Assembly (NCBI RefSeq): GCF_007673235.1
Contig: NZ_VDZH01000003.1
Span: forward strand, 62,001 to 126,000
Length of the DNA stretch: 64,000 bases
DNA from: Curtobacterium pusillum
Lineage (GTDB): Bacteria > Actinomycetota > Actinomycetes > Actinomycetales > Microbacteriaceae
Reading direction: 5' to 3'
This document shows positions 1 through 9,147 of this stretch, piece by piece (within the stretch, counting starts at the first letter, position 1; every line of letters begins with the position of its first letter). Under the pieces are notes generated by a model. It had not been told where the DNA came from. It saw nothing but the letters and a program-made list of their open reading frames with translations, and ran no database searches. Made by a program: the position numbers and the translations under genes.

Positions 1-284
1 GTGCACGAGGGTGCGCCACGTGCCGCCCATGTCGGCGAGGACCGCTTCGGCGTCGGCACCCACGACGTGCTCGCGGAGGGCTGCGATCGCCGCTTCCTGC
101 ACCTCGTTGCCGCGGCCGATGGTGAAGACGAACGCTGCGCCGACGTGGCCGTCGAGGGCGTCGGTGGTGATCTCGACGTAGGCGGCGGAGTAGTCGGGTG
201 CCGGGTTCATCGCGTCGGACCCGTCGTGTTCCCGCGAGGTCGGGAACCGGACGTCGCGCACGCGCAGACCGGTGATGCGGCTCA
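1..284 (-). CDS. L-fuconate dehydratase, enolase superfamily (N-terminal part, cut by window edge)
   Basis: Only the first 94 codons are present. The N-terminus ([17 protein letters not shown], then [19 protein letters not shown] and [10 protein letters not shown]) matches the capping domain of L-fuconate dehydratases, which dehydrate L-fuconate to 2-keto-3-deoxy-L-fuconate in fucose catabolism. The catalytic barrel lies outside the window. The ATG at 284 has a good GGAGA ribosome site. A TTGACA box and an 11-bp palindrome lie just upstream, which fits sugar-acid-inducible control. Related sugar-acid dehydratases remain possible because the active site is not visible. Confidence 0.8.
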
Positions 285-333
285 TCGTGTCTCCTGCCCG
301 TCCGGTCTTCGTCGACCGAACGAGGCAATCGAA

Positions 334-356
334 ACATCCGATGTATCTGCTGTCAA
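334..356 (-). promoter_or_regulatory. Promoter -35 box and candidate operator for the fuconate dehydratase gene
   Basis: Read on the minus strand, TTGACA (351-356) is followed at once by the perfect palindrome ACATC-G-GATGT (334-344), within the -35/-10 spacer. The -10 is poor. The layout suits a GntR- or IclR-type repressor, but no such regulator gene is in the window. Confidence 0.5.
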
Positions 357-441
357 GAGCGAATTTTGTCGCGTTCTGGTCACAAGCGGCCCTGAGTGAC
401 CCGATGACTGCGGGCCTCGTGTCCCAGTTCGGGTTGGTACC

Positions 442-517
442 GTTCCGCGCGTAGGAGGCTGTTCCGCGCGTACGAGGCTGTTCCGCGCGTACGAGGCTGT
501 TCCGCGCATGGGAGGCA
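442..517. repeat. Four tandem 19-bp direct repeats
   Basis: The units start at 442, 461, 480 and 499. The two central copies are identical (GTTCCGCGCGTACGAGGCT); the first differs at one base and the last at a few. They are intergenic, between the fuconate-dehydratase promoter and the tetR terminator palindrome. No function is evident, and there are no CRISPR-like spacers because the copies abut. Confidence 0.8.
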
Positions 518-585
518 GGAAAGCCCTGCCCCCTACGCGCGATTCCGCTTTCCAGGTCGGCCGCGATTGGTCGGAACGCACCAAC

Positions 586-632
586 GGCCTGGAGGCACGG
601 TGCGGGTCGGACCCGCACCGCGCCTCCAGGCC
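586..632. terminator. Dispersed palindrome family A, copy 1
   Basis: Two 23-bp arms (586-608 and 610-632) separated by one base pair with a single mismatch. The core is GGAGGCACGGTGC/GCACCGCGCCTCC. It lies 43 bp past the stop of tetR and would fold as a strong terminator hairpin, though no U-run follows. Related palindromes occur at 8223, 14001, 15785, 37152 and 62745. Confidence 0.7.
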
Positions 633-674
633 GTGCTCGCGGTGCGCCGGGGGCGTCCCCGCGCGTCGCGTTGG

Positions 675-1277
675 TCAGGCGGCGGCGAGCCGCCCCATCT
701 CGGCGACCACCTCACGGAGGCGGTCGGCCAGCTCGTCGCGTGACGCGACCGTGAACCGGTGCGCCGCCTCGATGACGGCGGCCATCACGAGCGTGACGGC
801 GGTCCGTGCCGAGTCGGCGTCGGTGCGTTCGGCGGCGACCTCGACGACGGCGAGCCGCGCCTCGGCCATCCACTGCAGCATCGTCGGCACCATCTCCGGC
901 CGTGCCTGCACGAGAGCCTTCATGCGGCGACGGTCCTCGGGGAGGTTCACCGTCTGCGCGACGAGCTCGCAGAGGTCGGACACGAGCGGGCCCGACGTCG
1001 CGAGGAAGGCCTCGCGAGCCGCGGCGGGGATCGTCGTCGTCGGGAGCCCGAGCGCGGCGTGGCCCTTCGACGGGAAGTAGTTGAAGAACGTCCGCGGCGA
1101 GACCCCGGCGGCGGCGCAGATCTCCTCGACCGTGACGCCGGCGAGTCCACGGTCCGTGACGAGGTCGATCGCCGCGTGGTGGATCGCCGCCCGGGTCTGC
1201 TGCTTCTTGCGCTCCCGCAGGCCGCTGTCAGCGGCGCTGCGTGCGTCGGCGCTGCGTGGTGCTTCGGTGGTGGTCAC
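675..1277 (-). CDS. TetR/AcrR family transcriptional regulator
   Basis: 200-residue TetR regulator. The helix-turn-helix is clear near residues 30-65 ([34 protein letters not shown]), followed by a divergent ligand-binding domain. The GTG start at 1277 follows an AGGAG site; an upstream ATG would add 11 residues without one. The gene sits 59 bp behind the drug-efflux gene on the same strand, so it most likely represses that pump and possibly itself. A palindrome in the pump promoter (3482-3496) is the natural operator candidate. The ligand cannot be read from sequence. Confidence 0.9.
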   Translation of the reverse strand: MTTTEAPRSADARSAADSGLRERKKQQTRAAIHHAAIDLVTDRGLAGVTVEEICAAAGVSPRTFFNYFPSKGHAALGLPTTTIPAAAREAFLATSGPLVSDLCELVAQTVNLPEDRRRMKALVQARPEMVPTMLQWMAEARLAVVEVAAERTDADSARTAVTLVMAAVIEAAHRFTVASRDELADRLREVVAEMGRLAAA

Positions 1278-1297
1278 GTGCTGCTCCTGGTGCGGAT

Positions 1298-1330
1298 CGG
1301 GGCCTCCCACCTGTGCGGTGGGAGGCCCCG
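1298..1330 (-). terminator. Hairpin between efflux pump and tetR
   Basis: Perfect 14-bp arms (1298-1311, 1317-1330) around a 5-nt loop, just after the pump stop codon and before the tetR start. It may end most pump transcripts or tune read-through into tetR. Confidence 0.65.
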
Positions 1331-1336
1331 AGCGGC

Positions 1337-3397
1337 CTAGTCGTCCGACGAACCGCGCTGGACGGCGATCGAACCGGTGACGGGCGCCGTGGGCGAGCCC
1401 ATGGTGTCCGCGGCCTTGACCGCCTGGACCTCGAGGTCGTCCGCCGTGCGGTCGCTGTCCGCCTGCTCCTGCAGTGCCGAGCTCTTGCGGAGCGGCGGCG
1501 CCTTGAAGAACCAGCTGAGGACGAACGCCAGCAGGATGACCGCGAAGCCGACCCAGTAGACCGTGACGGCCGACGTGTTGAAGCCGGTCATGAACGGCCG
1601 CGTCAGCGCCGAGTCCGCACCGTTGAGGTAGGACGTGTCGCTCGTCTCGCTGCTCGAGGAGCCCTTGTCGCCGGCGCCCTTGTCGATCTGCTTCGACAGG
1701 GTCGGTGCGAGGTCCTCCACCCAGTACGTGCGCTGGGCCGAGTCGGACCAGTCGACGACGAGCTTGCCGTCCTGCACGCTGGCGTGCGCCTTGTCGGCGG
1801 CGGCGTTGAGGGCCTGCTGCTGGACCGCCTCGGGAGCACCAGCCGTGGCCTGCGTCACCTGCGCGGTCGCGGCGTCGAGGCCGGACTGCACCTGCTGCTT
1901 GATCGGCGTGACGATCGGGTTCCAGATCTGGTCCATGACGCCCTGGTTCGCCTTGGCGCTGGCGACCGTCGGGTTGAGCGCGGCGTCGAGTGCGCCGGTC
2001 AGGTTCTTCTGGTCGGCCGTGGCGTGCAGGATGTTCGCCGGCATGATCGAGAACAGGACGCTCAGGAGCACCGCGGTGCCGAGCGTTCCACCGATCTGGC
2101 GGAAGAACGTCGCCGAGCTGGTCGCCACACCCATGTCACGCGGCTGCACCGAGTTCTGCGAGGCGAGGGTGATGCTCTGCATGAGCTGGCCGAGGCCGAG
2201 GCCGATCAGGAACATGCCGATCATCAGGAACCAGAGCGGCTTGTCGATCGTCATGAACGTCAGGACGACGTAGCCGATCGAGACGAGCGCGGTGCCGATC
2301 ACCGGGAAGATCCGGTACTTGCCGGTGCGGGCGACGATCTGGCCGGAGGCGATCGAGGCGATCATCAGTCCACCGATCATCGGCAGGGTCGCGAAGCCCG
2401 ACTCGGTCGGGGTCAGCCCGGTGACGATCTGCAGGTACAGCGGGATGGTCAGCATGGCGCCGAACATCGCGAAGCCCACGAGGAAGCCGAGGATCGTGGC
2501 CATCGAGAAGACGCCCGAGCGGAACAGCTTCAGCGGGATGATCGCGTCGTCCTTCATGAGCGTCTCGATGACGAGGAACGCGACGAGACCGAGCGCACCG
2601 ATCACGTAGCAGGCGATCGCGCCGGCCGAACCCCAGCCCCAGGTGCGGCCCTGTTCGGCGACGAGGAGGAGGGGGACGAGGGTCACGATGACCGAGGTGG
2701 CGCCCCACCAGTCGATGCGCGGCTTGGCCTTGGCGTCGCCGAACTTCGGAAGGTGCAGGAACGCGATGACCATGAGGAGCGCGGCCACGCCGATCGGGAC
2801 GTTGATCAGGAAGACCCAGCGCCAACCGGTGACACCGAGGATCGTGCTCGCGCCGGCGAACAGACCGCCGATGAGCGGACCGATCACGGACGAGATGCCG
2901 AACACCGCGAGGAAGTACCCCTGGTACTTCGCACGCTCACGGGGGGCGAGGATGTCACCCATGATCGCGAGCGGCAGCGACATCAGCGCACCGGCACCGA
3001 TGCCCTGGAAGGCACGGAACGCGGCGAGCATGATCATCGAGGTCGACATCGTCGAGAGCAGCGAGCCGAGGATGAAGACCGCGATGCCGAAGATGTAGAG
3101 CGGACGACGGCCGAAGACGTCGGAGAGCTTGCCGTAGATCGGCGTCGTGATGGTGCTCGCGATCAGGTACGCGGTCGTCACCCAGGCCTGCTGGTCGAGG
3201 CCGTGCAGGTCGTCGCCGATGGTGCGGATGGCCGTGCCGACGATCGTCTGGTCGAGCGACGACAGGAACATGCCGGCCATGAGGCCGTAGATGACGAGGA
3301 GGATCTGACGGTGCGACATGATCGGCTTCCCGGGCTGGTCAGCCGGGGAGCTCTGTCGTCCGCGCTGCACCTCGACGGGTGCGGTGGCAGTAGACAT
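1337..3397 (-). CDS. MFS drug efflux transporter, DHA2 (EmrB/QacA) family
   Basis: 686-residue proton-driven exporter of the 14-helix DHA2 family. Family marks visible are [13 protein letters not shown] in helix 1, the loop motif [13 protein letters not shown], and the motif-C-like region [15 protein letters not shown] long external insertion (about residues 455-590, Ala/Gln-rich then Ser-rich) lies before the last helix, as in many actinobacterial members, and a charged tail follows. The substrate is unknown; the family exports lipophilic drugs, dyes and antibiotics. It is the first gene of a unit with tetR and is preceded by palindromes that overlap a likely promoter. Confidence 0.9.
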   Translation of the reverse strand: MSTATAPVEVQRGRQSSPADQPGKPIMSHRQILLVIYGLMAGMFLSSLDQTIVGTAIRTIGDDLHGLDQQAWVTTAYLIASTITTPIYGKLSDVFGRRPLYIFGIAVFILGSLLSTMSTSMIMLAAFRAFQGIGAGALMSLPLAIMGDILAPRERAKYQGYFLAVFGISSVIGPLIGGLFAGASTILGVTGWRWVFLINVPIGVAALLMVIAFLHLPKFGDAKAKPRIDWWGATSVIVTLVPLLLVAEQGRTWGWGSAGAIACYVIGALGLVAFLVIETLMKDDAIIPLKLFRSGVFSMATILGFLVGFAMFGAMLTIPLYLQIVTGLTPTESGFATLPMIGGLMIASIASGQIVARTGKYRIFPVIGTALVSIGYVVLTFMTIDKPLWFLMIGMFLIGLGLGQLMQSITLASQNSVQPRDMGVATSSATFFRQIGGTLGTAVLLSVLFSIMPANILHATADQKNLTGALDAALNPTVASAKANQGVMDQIWNPIVTPIKQQVQSGLDAATAQVTQATAGAPEAVQQQALNAAADKAHASVQDGKLVVDWSDSAQRTYWVEDLAPTLSKQIDKGAGDKGSSSSETSDTSYLNGADSALTRPFMTGFNTSAVTVYWVGFAVILLAFVLSWFFKAPPLRKSSALQEQADSDRTADDLEVQAVKAADTMGSPTAPVTGSIAVQRGSSDD

Positions 3398-3481
3398 GGG
3401 GGTCCTTCAGGGGTGCGTGTGGTGGTCGTGGTCGCGAGGGACGCCGGAGCGTTGTGGCGGGCCGATGACGGCGGGTCAACC

Positions 3482-3532
3482 TTGCAGACGCTGCAACTTT
3501 ACACCAAGAGCAGGTTTGCCGCCAACGCAAAC
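3482..3532 (-). promoter_or_regulatory. Efflux-pump promoter with two candidate operator palindromes
   Basis: Two perfect inverted repeats lie upstream of the pump: TTGCAG-N3-CTGCAA (3482-3496) and GTTTGC-N7-GCAAAC (3514-3532). On the minus strand a TTGGCG/TAAAGT pair with 18-bp spacing runs through the second palindrome, and the first sits just downstream of the -10. This is classic TetR repressor geometry. The assignment to the neighbouring TetR is inference. Confidence 0.55.
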
Positions 3533-3583
3533 TTTCCCATTGCGCACGTTCGGTGAACGGCCTCTCAGGTACCGTGCTCCGTT

Positions 3584-4537
3584 ATGGGGCGGACGAGGTG
3601 GGACGACGTACCGGGGACACTGCGCGCACGGATCGAGGCGACCCTCGGCGGACCGGTCGTCGATGCGGTGTCCCAGGTGGGCGGGTACTCCCCCGGCGGT
3701 GCCGATCGCGTGGTCACCGCGAACGGTCGTGCGGCCTTCGTGAAGACGCTCGCACGCTCCCGGAACGACGACGGCTTCCGGCTGCACGAACAGGAGGCCC
3801 GGGTCATGGCGCACCTGCCGGCGTCCGTGCAGGCACCTCGCCTGATCGACACGCTGCACGAGACGGTGGACCGTGACGAGTGGATCGCGCTGGTGCTCGA
3901 GGACGTCGACGGACAGCACCCGGGTCGAGCGCTCGACGGCTCGGACGTGACCGCGGTCCTCGATGCGCTCGACACCCTGCCGCCCGCGACCGGACCCCTG
4001 GCGGCACTGCCGCGGCTCACCGACGAGCTCGCCGACGAACTCGGGGCGTGGGACCGGATGCTCGCCAGCGGGATGCCCGAGGTCGTCCCGGAGCACGTCG
4101 CTTCGGCCGCAGCTGACTTCGGACACGCGGCCCTGCCGGCCGCCGGACTCCTCGACGGCGGGTACCTGGCACACGTGGACTGCCGCGCGGACAACCTGCT
4201 CGTCACTGCCGATGGTCGGGTCTGGGTCGTCGACTGGCCGTGGGCAGCGGTCGGCGTCCACTGGTTCGACCCGCTGACGTACCTGCTCGACATGCTCGTC
4301 CGCGGCGAGGACACCGACGTCGAACACCACCTCGCGACGCACCGGGTGTTCGCCGGACTGCCGGGGACGACCGTCGACGCCGTGCTCGCCGGACTCGCGG
4401 GGACCTTCTTCGAGAAGGCGTCGCGGCCCGCCGTCCCGAACATGCCGACGCTCCGCGCGTTCCAGCGCGCCGAGGGACTGGCAGCAGCGGAATGGCTGCT
4501 CCAGCGGTGGGGCCGAGGCCGCGCAGTACCCCGTTGA
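3584..4537 (+). CDS. Phosphotransferase of the aminoglycoside phosphotransferase (APH) fold
   Basis: 317 residues with the kinase-like APH fold. The catalytic loop is HVDCRADNLL (about residues 197-206; H-x-D-x4-N) and the metal-binding Asp is in VVDWPWA. The N-terminal lobe has GGYSPGGADRVV in place of a standard glycine loop and a likely ATP-binding Lys in AAFVKTL. Such proteins phosphorylate small hydroxylated substrates; many chromosomal members have nothing to do with antibiotics. The substrate is not predictable, and a resistance function should not be assumed. It is divergent from the efflux pump. Confidence 0.85.
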   Translation: MGRTRWDDVPGTLRARIEATLGGPVVDAVSQVGGYSPGGADRVVTANGRAAFVKTLARSRNDDGFRLHEQEARVMAHLPASVQAPRLIDTLHETVDRDEWIALVLEDVDGQHPGRALDGSDVTAVLDALDTLPPATGPLAALPRLTDELADELGAWDRMLASGMPEVVPEHVASAAADFGHAALPAAGLLDGGYLAHVDCRADNLLVTADGRVWVVDWPWAAVGVHWFDPLTYLLDMLVRGEDTDVEHHLATHRVFAGLPGTTVDAVLAGLAGTFFEKASRPAVPNMPTLRAFQRAEGLAAAEWLLQRWGRGRAVPR

Positions 4538-4576
4538 TCCAGGAAGCGCGGCACCGCGGAGCGTACGGTCCCGCTC

Positions 4577-5011
4577 ATGACTGACGAGCACGAAGGCCAG
4601 CGTCCGGAAGACGATGCTGCGCGGCTCGGACTCGTCGTCGTCGGAGAGGCAGCAGCGCTGCACTCCGGCGACGAGGCGGCTCTGGACGCGAGCGAACAGA
4701 ACATCCGCGACACCATCGACGAGATGATCGACGAACCACTCACCGAGCGGCAGGAGCAGGTGGTCGAACGGTTGGCGTCGGCCGGGGGCACGCTCACCGC
4801 GGGTCTCAGCGGCGCCCTCGCCGCCCAGACGGGCCGGAGCGTCGACGACATCCTGGAGGGCGCCGCCCGCAGCGTCGTCTGGCAGCAACGACTGGCGGAC
4901 CAACGCGACGCCGAGCACGGTGACGACCACAGCGCCGGCCACGGTCAGCGCGAGGACGCCGGCGGGCAGCAGCGTGAGCACCGGAACGACGACGGGCGCG
5001 ACGAGGACTGA
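4577..5011 (+). CDS. Hypothetical protein with charged, His/Asp-rich tail
   Basis: 144 residues with no recognised family. The first 100 residues look globular and helical (LDASEQNIRDTIDEMIDEPLTERQEQVVERL). The last 40 are low-complexity His/Asp/Arg/Gln. The ATG at 4577 has only a weak ribosome site. Third-position GC is high throughout, but the opposite strand is also open here and encodes a hydrophobic stretch at 4860-4980, so the 3' part is less certain. It is convergent with flotillin, whose stop lies 29 bp away. Confidence 0.5.
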   Translation: MTDEHEGQRPEDDAARLGLVVVGEAAALHSGDEAALDASEQNIRDTIDEMIDEPLTERQEQVVERLASAGGTLTAGLSGALAAQTGRSVDDILEGAARSVVWQQRLADQRDAEHGDDHSAGHGQREDAGGQQREHRNDDGRDED

Positions 5012-5039
5012 GCCCCGCCGCGCCCGCGCCGGCGACCGA

Positions 5040-6491
5040 CTACTCGGTCACTGACTCCTGCGCCTGTTCGCGCACCACCGCACGGGCCGCCGCCTGACCG
5101 GTCGTCGTGCTCTTCACGATGTCGCTCAGGGTGAAGCCTGCGGTGGTACCGAGCAGGGCATCGACCTCGCTGAACTGGCTCACGACGCTCTTCGACAGCG
5201 CACCGGCGCCGTCGGACGATACGACCGTGAGCTTGTCGATGTTGCCCATCGGCGCCGCGAGCTCGCGGGCGATGCTCGGCAGCGTCTCGATCGCCTTGAC
5301 CCGCAGGACGGCCTCGGAGTGCTGCGCGAGAGCGTCGGCCTGGGCCTTCGTGGCATCGGCCTCGGCCTGACCCTTGGCGCGGATCGCGTCGGCAGCGGCC
5401 TCGCCCTCGGCGCGGGAGGCGTCGGCGGCGAGCTTGCGCGCCTCGGCTTCTGCCTTGGCCTCGGCGGCGATCGCCTCGGCCGAGATGCGGCGGGCCTCGG
5501 CCTGTGCACGAGCCGTCTCGACCTGGGCGGCAGCGGCCGCTTCGGCCTCGACCCGGGTCTTGCGCGCCTGCGCCTCGGCGACGGCGGACACCTCGGACTC
5601 GAGCTCGGCACGACGGAGTTCGGCACGCTTCTGCGCGGTGAGCTGCTCCTGCTCCACGACGCCCTGCGCCGCACGGGCCTGGGCGAGCGGGCCGGCCGCA
5701 GCCGCTTCGGCCGACGCGCGGTCGGCGTCGAGCTGCAGGGCCGCACGCCGGATCGCGAGGGTGTTCTCCGCCTCGGCGATGGCCTGGTCCGCGGTGGCAC
5801 GGGCCTCGCGCGCTTCGCGGTCGGCCTGGGCCTCGGCGTTCTCGGCCTCGAGCCGGACACGGGCACGCTCGGCACGGCCGAGGTCGCTGATGTACTCGTT
5901 GCGGTCCGAGATGCCCTTGATCTCGAAGGAGTCGACGTCGAGCCCCTGGCTGTGCAGGGCGTCCTTCGCGACGTCGAGCACGGCGACGGTCAGCTGGTCG
6001 CGGTTCCGGATGATGGTCGACACGTCCGTCGCACCGATCGAGGCGCGGAGCGAACCCGACAGGACCTCTCGAGCGAAGTCGTCGATCTTCTTCTCCTGCC
6101 CGAGGAAGCGCTGCGCCGCCGCCCGGATGGAGGCGTCGGCCTCGCCCACCTTGACGAGCGCCACCGCCTCGACGTCGATCGTCACGCCGCGGGAGTCCTG
6201 CGCGTTGACGTTGATGTCGATCGCCCGGGAGCTGAGCGACAGCTTCGCGACCTTCTCGAAGAACGGCCGGACGAGCACACCGGCGCCGAGGACGACCTTG
6301 ATCCCGGACTCGACGGTCTCGGTGCCGTCGGAGTTCTTCACCTTGCGGGACCGCTTGCCCGTGATGATGAGCGCTTCGTCGGCGCCGGCGTTGCGGTAGA
6401 CGAGCTTGGCGTAGATCAGCGCGATGACCGCGAGGACGATGATCCCCACGATGATCAGCGGGATGGCTCCGAGCGCGAACAGGACTTCCAT
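5040..6491 (-). CDS. Flotillin / SPFH-domain membrane scaffold protein
   Basis: 483 residues. One N-terminal transmembrane helix (about residues 3-27) is followed by an SPFH/PHB domain (about 28-215), then a long Ala/Glu/Arg coiled coil with repeated AEAxA patterns (about 215-400), and a short C-terminal region. This is the architecture of bacterial flotillins (FloT/YuaG), which assemble in membrane microdomains and influence fluidity and complex assembly. The ATG at 6491 was chosen because of the strong GGAGGGGG site; an earlier ATG would add 24 unlikely residues. There is no adjacent NfeD gene, the usual partner. It is divergent from hipBA. Confidence 0.9.
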   Translation of the reverse strand: MEVLFALGAIPLIIVGIIVLAVIALIYAKLVYRNAGADEALIITGKRSRKVKNSDGTETVESGIKVVLGAGVLVRPFFEKVAKLSLSSRAIDINVNAQDSRGVTIDVEAVALVKVGEADASIRAAAQRFLGQEKKIDDFAREVLSGSLRASIGATDVSTIIRNRDQLTVAVLDVAKDALHSQGLDVDSFEIKGISDRNEYISDLGRAERARVRLEAENAEAQADREAREARATADQAIAEAENTLAIRRAALQLDADRASAEAAAAGPLAQARAAQGVVEQEQLTAQKRAELRRAELESEVSAVAEAQARKTRVEAEAAAAAQVETARAQAEARRISAEAIAAEAKAEAEARKLAADASRAEGEAAADAIRAKGQAEADATKAQADALAQHSEAVLRVKAIETLPSIARELAAPMGNIDKLTVVSSDGAGALSKSVVSQFSEVDALLGTTAGFTLSDIVKSTTTGQAAARAVVREQAQESVTE

Positions 6492-6608
6492 GACTCCCCC
6501 TCCGGACCAGGCCGCAGCCTGGATTCCGCATCTGTTGTTCCGATGCGTCCATCCTACGAGCACCGAGCGCGGCCAACAACAGATTTTCGGAGTCTATGAC
6601 GTGATTTC

Positions 6609-6648
6609 CTGCCAGAATCGCCGATTTGTGGCAGACTTTCCTGTCAGG
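6609..6648 (+). promoter_or_regulatory. Candidate HipB operator upstream of hipBA
   Basis: CTGCCA-N14-TGGCAG (arms 6609-6614 and 6629-6634), followed by CCTGTCAGG (6640-6648), which runs into the AGGAGG ribosome site of hipB. Paired half-sites ahead of an autoregulated hipBA operon are expected. The sequence differs from the E. coli HipB consensus, so the assignment is positional. Confidence 0.5.
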
Positions 6649-6656
6649 AGGTCGTC

Positions 6657-6953
6657 ATGGTCCAGCGTTCGTCACCGCGTCGGCGTCAGCAACTCGCCGC
6701 CTTCGGCGAGAACATCCGGCGATGGCGATCCGTCAACGGCATGTCAGCTGCGGAGCTCGCCGACCGGGCGGCCGTGACCCGCGACACACTGCGCGCGATC
6801 GAGTCCGGCACCGGCGGCCGTGTCGACTCGCTCTTCGCCGTCCTCGGAGCGCTCGGGATCGCGGACACCGCGATCGACGCGATCGACCCGTTCCGGAGCG
6901 AGACCGCGCGTGCCCGGATCGACGACATCCTCAGCAGCGGCGGGTCACTGTGA
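6657..6953 (+). CDS. hipB: HipB-like XRE-family antitoxin
   Basis: 98 residues with an XRE helix-turn-helix at about 17-75 (FGENIRRWRSVNGMSAAELADRAAVTRDTLRAIESG). AGGAGG lies 5 bp upstream of the ATG. Its last codon overlaps the GTG start of hipA, so the two are translationally coupled. By family, HipB binds and neutralises HipA and represses the operon, with corepression by the HipA-HipB complex. Confidence 0.88.
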   Translation: MVQRSSPRRRQQLAAFGENIRRWRSVNGMSAAELADRAAVTRDTLRAIESGTGGRVDSLFAVLGALGIADTAIDAIDPFRSETARARIDDILSSGGSL

Positions 6954-8209
6954 GCGAGGAACCGGTCGAGGTCTGGAGCGGCGAGGCACCCGGCCCGCGC
7001 CGTGTCGGCACCCTCCGCCCGTCGTTCCAAGGGCTCCGGACCCTCGCCTCGTCGTCGTTCGAGTACGACTCGGACTTCCTCCGCGACGGTTGGCAGGTCT
7101 CACCCGACCTCCCGCTCCGCCCGGGTCGGACGTACACGGCCGACAACCAGACCCTGCCTGGTGCCTTCAGTGATGCGGCGCCGGACGACTGGGGCCAGAA
7201 GCTGATCCGGGCGGACCACGCACTCCGTCGGCAGCGGGACGCCTCGCTCCCCGCTCGGCTCGGCGAGTTCGACTACCTGCTCGGCGTGGCGGACCACACC
7301 CGGATCGGAGCACTCCGGTTCCGGACGGGCGACTCGTGGTCGTCATCGGAGTCCGGCGTCGCGAACCTCCATGACCTCGATCGCATCCTCGCGGCGGCTG
7401 CGCGGTACGAGGACGACGAAGCGACCGACGAGGACATCGCCTACCTCGGCGACGTCGCGACCTCGCCCGGTGGTGCCCGTCCGAAGGCGAACGTCGTCAC
7501 GGCCGCCGGTACCCTCGCGATCGCGAAGCTCCCGCACTCGAAGGACGGCCGGTTCGACGTCGAACGGTGGGAGGCCGTTGCACTCACGCTCGCGTCCGAC
7601 GCCGGACTCCGTGTCCCGCGGTGGTCGCTCGTCCCGCCGGGTGCGGGGCGAGCGGTGCTGCTCTCCGAGCGCTTCGACCGGGACGCAGACGGGAACCGCC
7701 TCGGCTACATGTCCGCTCGGACCGCCCTGGAGCTCGGCGCGCACGACGACGGCACGCGGCTGACCTACGAGGACCTCTCGGACGTCATCGACCACTGGAG
7801 CGCAGCACCCGCGGACGACCTGCGCGAGATGTTCGGCCGGATCGCGCTCTCCGTCCTCGTCAACAACGTCGACGACCACTGGCGGAACCACGCGTTCCTC
7901 CACACGCCTGCAGGCTGGCGGCTCTCACCGATGTTCGACGTCAACCCGAGTCGGCAGCGCGGAGTGATCGACTCGCGGGCGATCTCACCGGCCGACGACC
8001 CGAGGTCCCGGGACCTGCGGAACCTGCTCGACATCGCGGACGCGTTCCGGCTGCGCCGCGCAGACGCGGAAGGCGACCTGCAGCGCGTGGCCGGCGCAGT
8101 CGCCGGTTGGGACCGGGTCGCGAGCGGCCTCGGCATCCCCGCGGACGAACGCGAGGCGATGCGGGTCGCGTTCGGTTCCGCGCAGCTCGACTGGGCGCTC
8201 GGCCTGTAG
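6950..8209 (+). CDS. hipA: HipA-family serine/threonine kinase toxin
   Basis: 419 residues, full family length. Kinase marks are the glycine-rich segment GGARPKANV (about residue 180), the catalytic motif NNVDDHWRNHAFL (about 304-316) and the metal-binding region SPMFDVNPS. HipA kinases phosphorylate glutamyl-tRNA synthetase in E. coli, stalling translation and producing dormant cells; some homologues have other targets, so the target here is unknown. The GTG start at 6950 overlaps the hipB stop by three bases. The operon ends at a family-A palindrome facing nadE. Confidence 0.9.
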   Translation: MSEEPVEVWSGEAPGPRRVGTLRPSFQGLRTLASSSFEYDSDFLRDGWQVSPDLPLRPGRTYTADNQTLPGAFSDAAPDDWGQKLIRADHALRRQRDASLPARLGEFDYLLGVADHTRIGALRFRTGDSWSSSESGVANLHDLDRILAAAARYEDDEATDEDIAYLGDVATSPGGARPKANVVTAAGTLAIAKLPHSKDGRFDVERWEAVALTLASDAGLRVPRWSLVPPGAGRAVLLSERFDRDADGNRLGYMSARTALELGAHDDGTRLTYEDLSDVIDHWSAAPADDLREMFGRIALSVLVNNVDDHWRNHAFLHTPAGWRLSPMFDVNPSRQRGVIDSRAISPADDPRSRDLRNLLDIADAFRLRRADAEGDLQRVAGAVAGWDRVASGLGIPADEREAMRVAFGSAQLDWALGL

Positions 8210-8222
8210 CCCGGAACGGACA

Positions 8223-8259
8223 GGAGGCGCGGTGCGGGTCCGACCCGCACCGCGCCTCC
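8223..8259. terminator. Dispersed palindrome family A, copy 2
   Basis: Perfect 18-bp arms (8223-8240, 8242-8259) around a single base, between the convergent hipA and nadE genes. It fits a bidirectional terminator. Confidence 0.75.
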
Positions 8260-8280
8260 AGGACGGTGTTGCGTGAGCGC

Positions 8281-9129
8281 CTACGCGCCCGCACGCCACC
8301 AGTCGTCGAAGGGCGTCGCCGGGACCTGGCGCTTGTGCTCGGTCGCGCGGTAGCGCGACTCGATCGCCTCGGCGACCTCGAGCGGCACGTCGTGCCCCTG
8401 GAGGTACGCGTCGATCTCGGCGTAGGACAGCCCGAGGTTCGCCTCGTCGGTCTGGCCGGGCGTCTCGTCGAGCAGGTCCGCCGTCGGAGCCTTCTCGTAG
8501 AGACGAGCAGGGGCACCGAGGTGCTCGAGCAGCTGCCGACCCTGGCTCTTCGACAGGCCGGTGAGGGGCGTGAGGTCCACGCCGCCGTCGCCGTACTTCG
8601 TGAAGAAGCCGGTCACGGCCTCGGCCGCGTGGTCGGTGCCGACGACGAGGAGCCCGCGCTGCCCGGCGACGGCGTACTGGGCCACCATGCGCATCCGGGC
8701 CTTGACGTTGCCCTTCACGAAGTCGCTGAGCTCGACGCCGGAGTCGGCGGTGTCCTGCACGACCCCGTCCACGCCGTGCTCGATGTTCACGGTGATGCCC
8801 GGGTCGGCCGCGATGAACCGCAGGGCGAGCTGGGCGTCGTCCTCGTCGGCCTGCACGCGGTACGGCATGCGGACGGTCGTGAACTCGGCGGGGTGCCCCT
8901 CGGCCCGGAGGGACTCGACGGCGAGCTGGGTCAGACGGCCGGCGAGCGTGGAGTCCTGGCCGCCGCTGATCGCGAGCAGGTAGCCCTTGGCGCCGGTGGT
9001 GAGCAGGTAGTCACGGAGGAACCCGACGCGACGGGCGACCTCCTGCTCCGGGTCGATGGTCGGCTGGACGTTGAGGTCCGCTGCGATGGCGGCTTGGAGT
9101 TCACGCACCACCCCAGTATCCCGCTGCAT
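8281..9129 (-). CDS. nadE: Ammonia-dependent NAD+ synthetase
   Basis: 282 residues, similar in length to E. coli NadE (275). The PP-loop [19 protein letters not shown] lies near residues 51-69, and the typical segments [30 protein letters not shown] and [10 protein letters not shown] are all present. It makes NAD+ from nicotinic acid adenine dinucleotide, ATP and ammonia. There is no N-terminal nitrilase domain, so it must use free ammonia. The start may be the ATG at 9129 or a GTG a few codons later. Confidence 0.95.
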   Translation of the reverse strand: MQRDTGVVRELQAAIAADLNVQPTIDPEQEVARRVGFLRDYLLTTGAKGYLLAISGGQDSTLAGRLTQLAVESLRAEGHPAEFTTVRMPYRVQADEDDAQLALRFIAADPGITVNIEHGVDGVVQDTADSGVELSDFVKGNVKARMRMVAQYAVAGQRGLLVVGTDHAAEAVTGFFTKYGDGGVDLTPLTGLSKSQGRQLLEHLGAPARLYEKAPTADLLDETPGQTDEANLGLSYAEIDAYLQGHDVPLEVAEAIESRYRATEHKRQVPATPFDDWWRAGA

Positions 9130-9147
9130 CCGCCCGGTGCACAGGGT

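Noticed and set aside
442-517. CRISPR array
   Set aside because: The repeats abut without spacers and no cas genes are in the window.
1241-3556. 771-codon open frame antisense to the efflux pump
   Set aside because: Arg/Glu/Asp-rich, no family features; a by-product of high third-position GC on the opposite strand. Many similar antisense frames across the window were left out.
3476-4981. 501-codon minus-strand frame with a hydrophobic start
   Set aside because: It runs through the clear phosphotransferase gene on the other strand, and only the first 35 residues look membrane-like.
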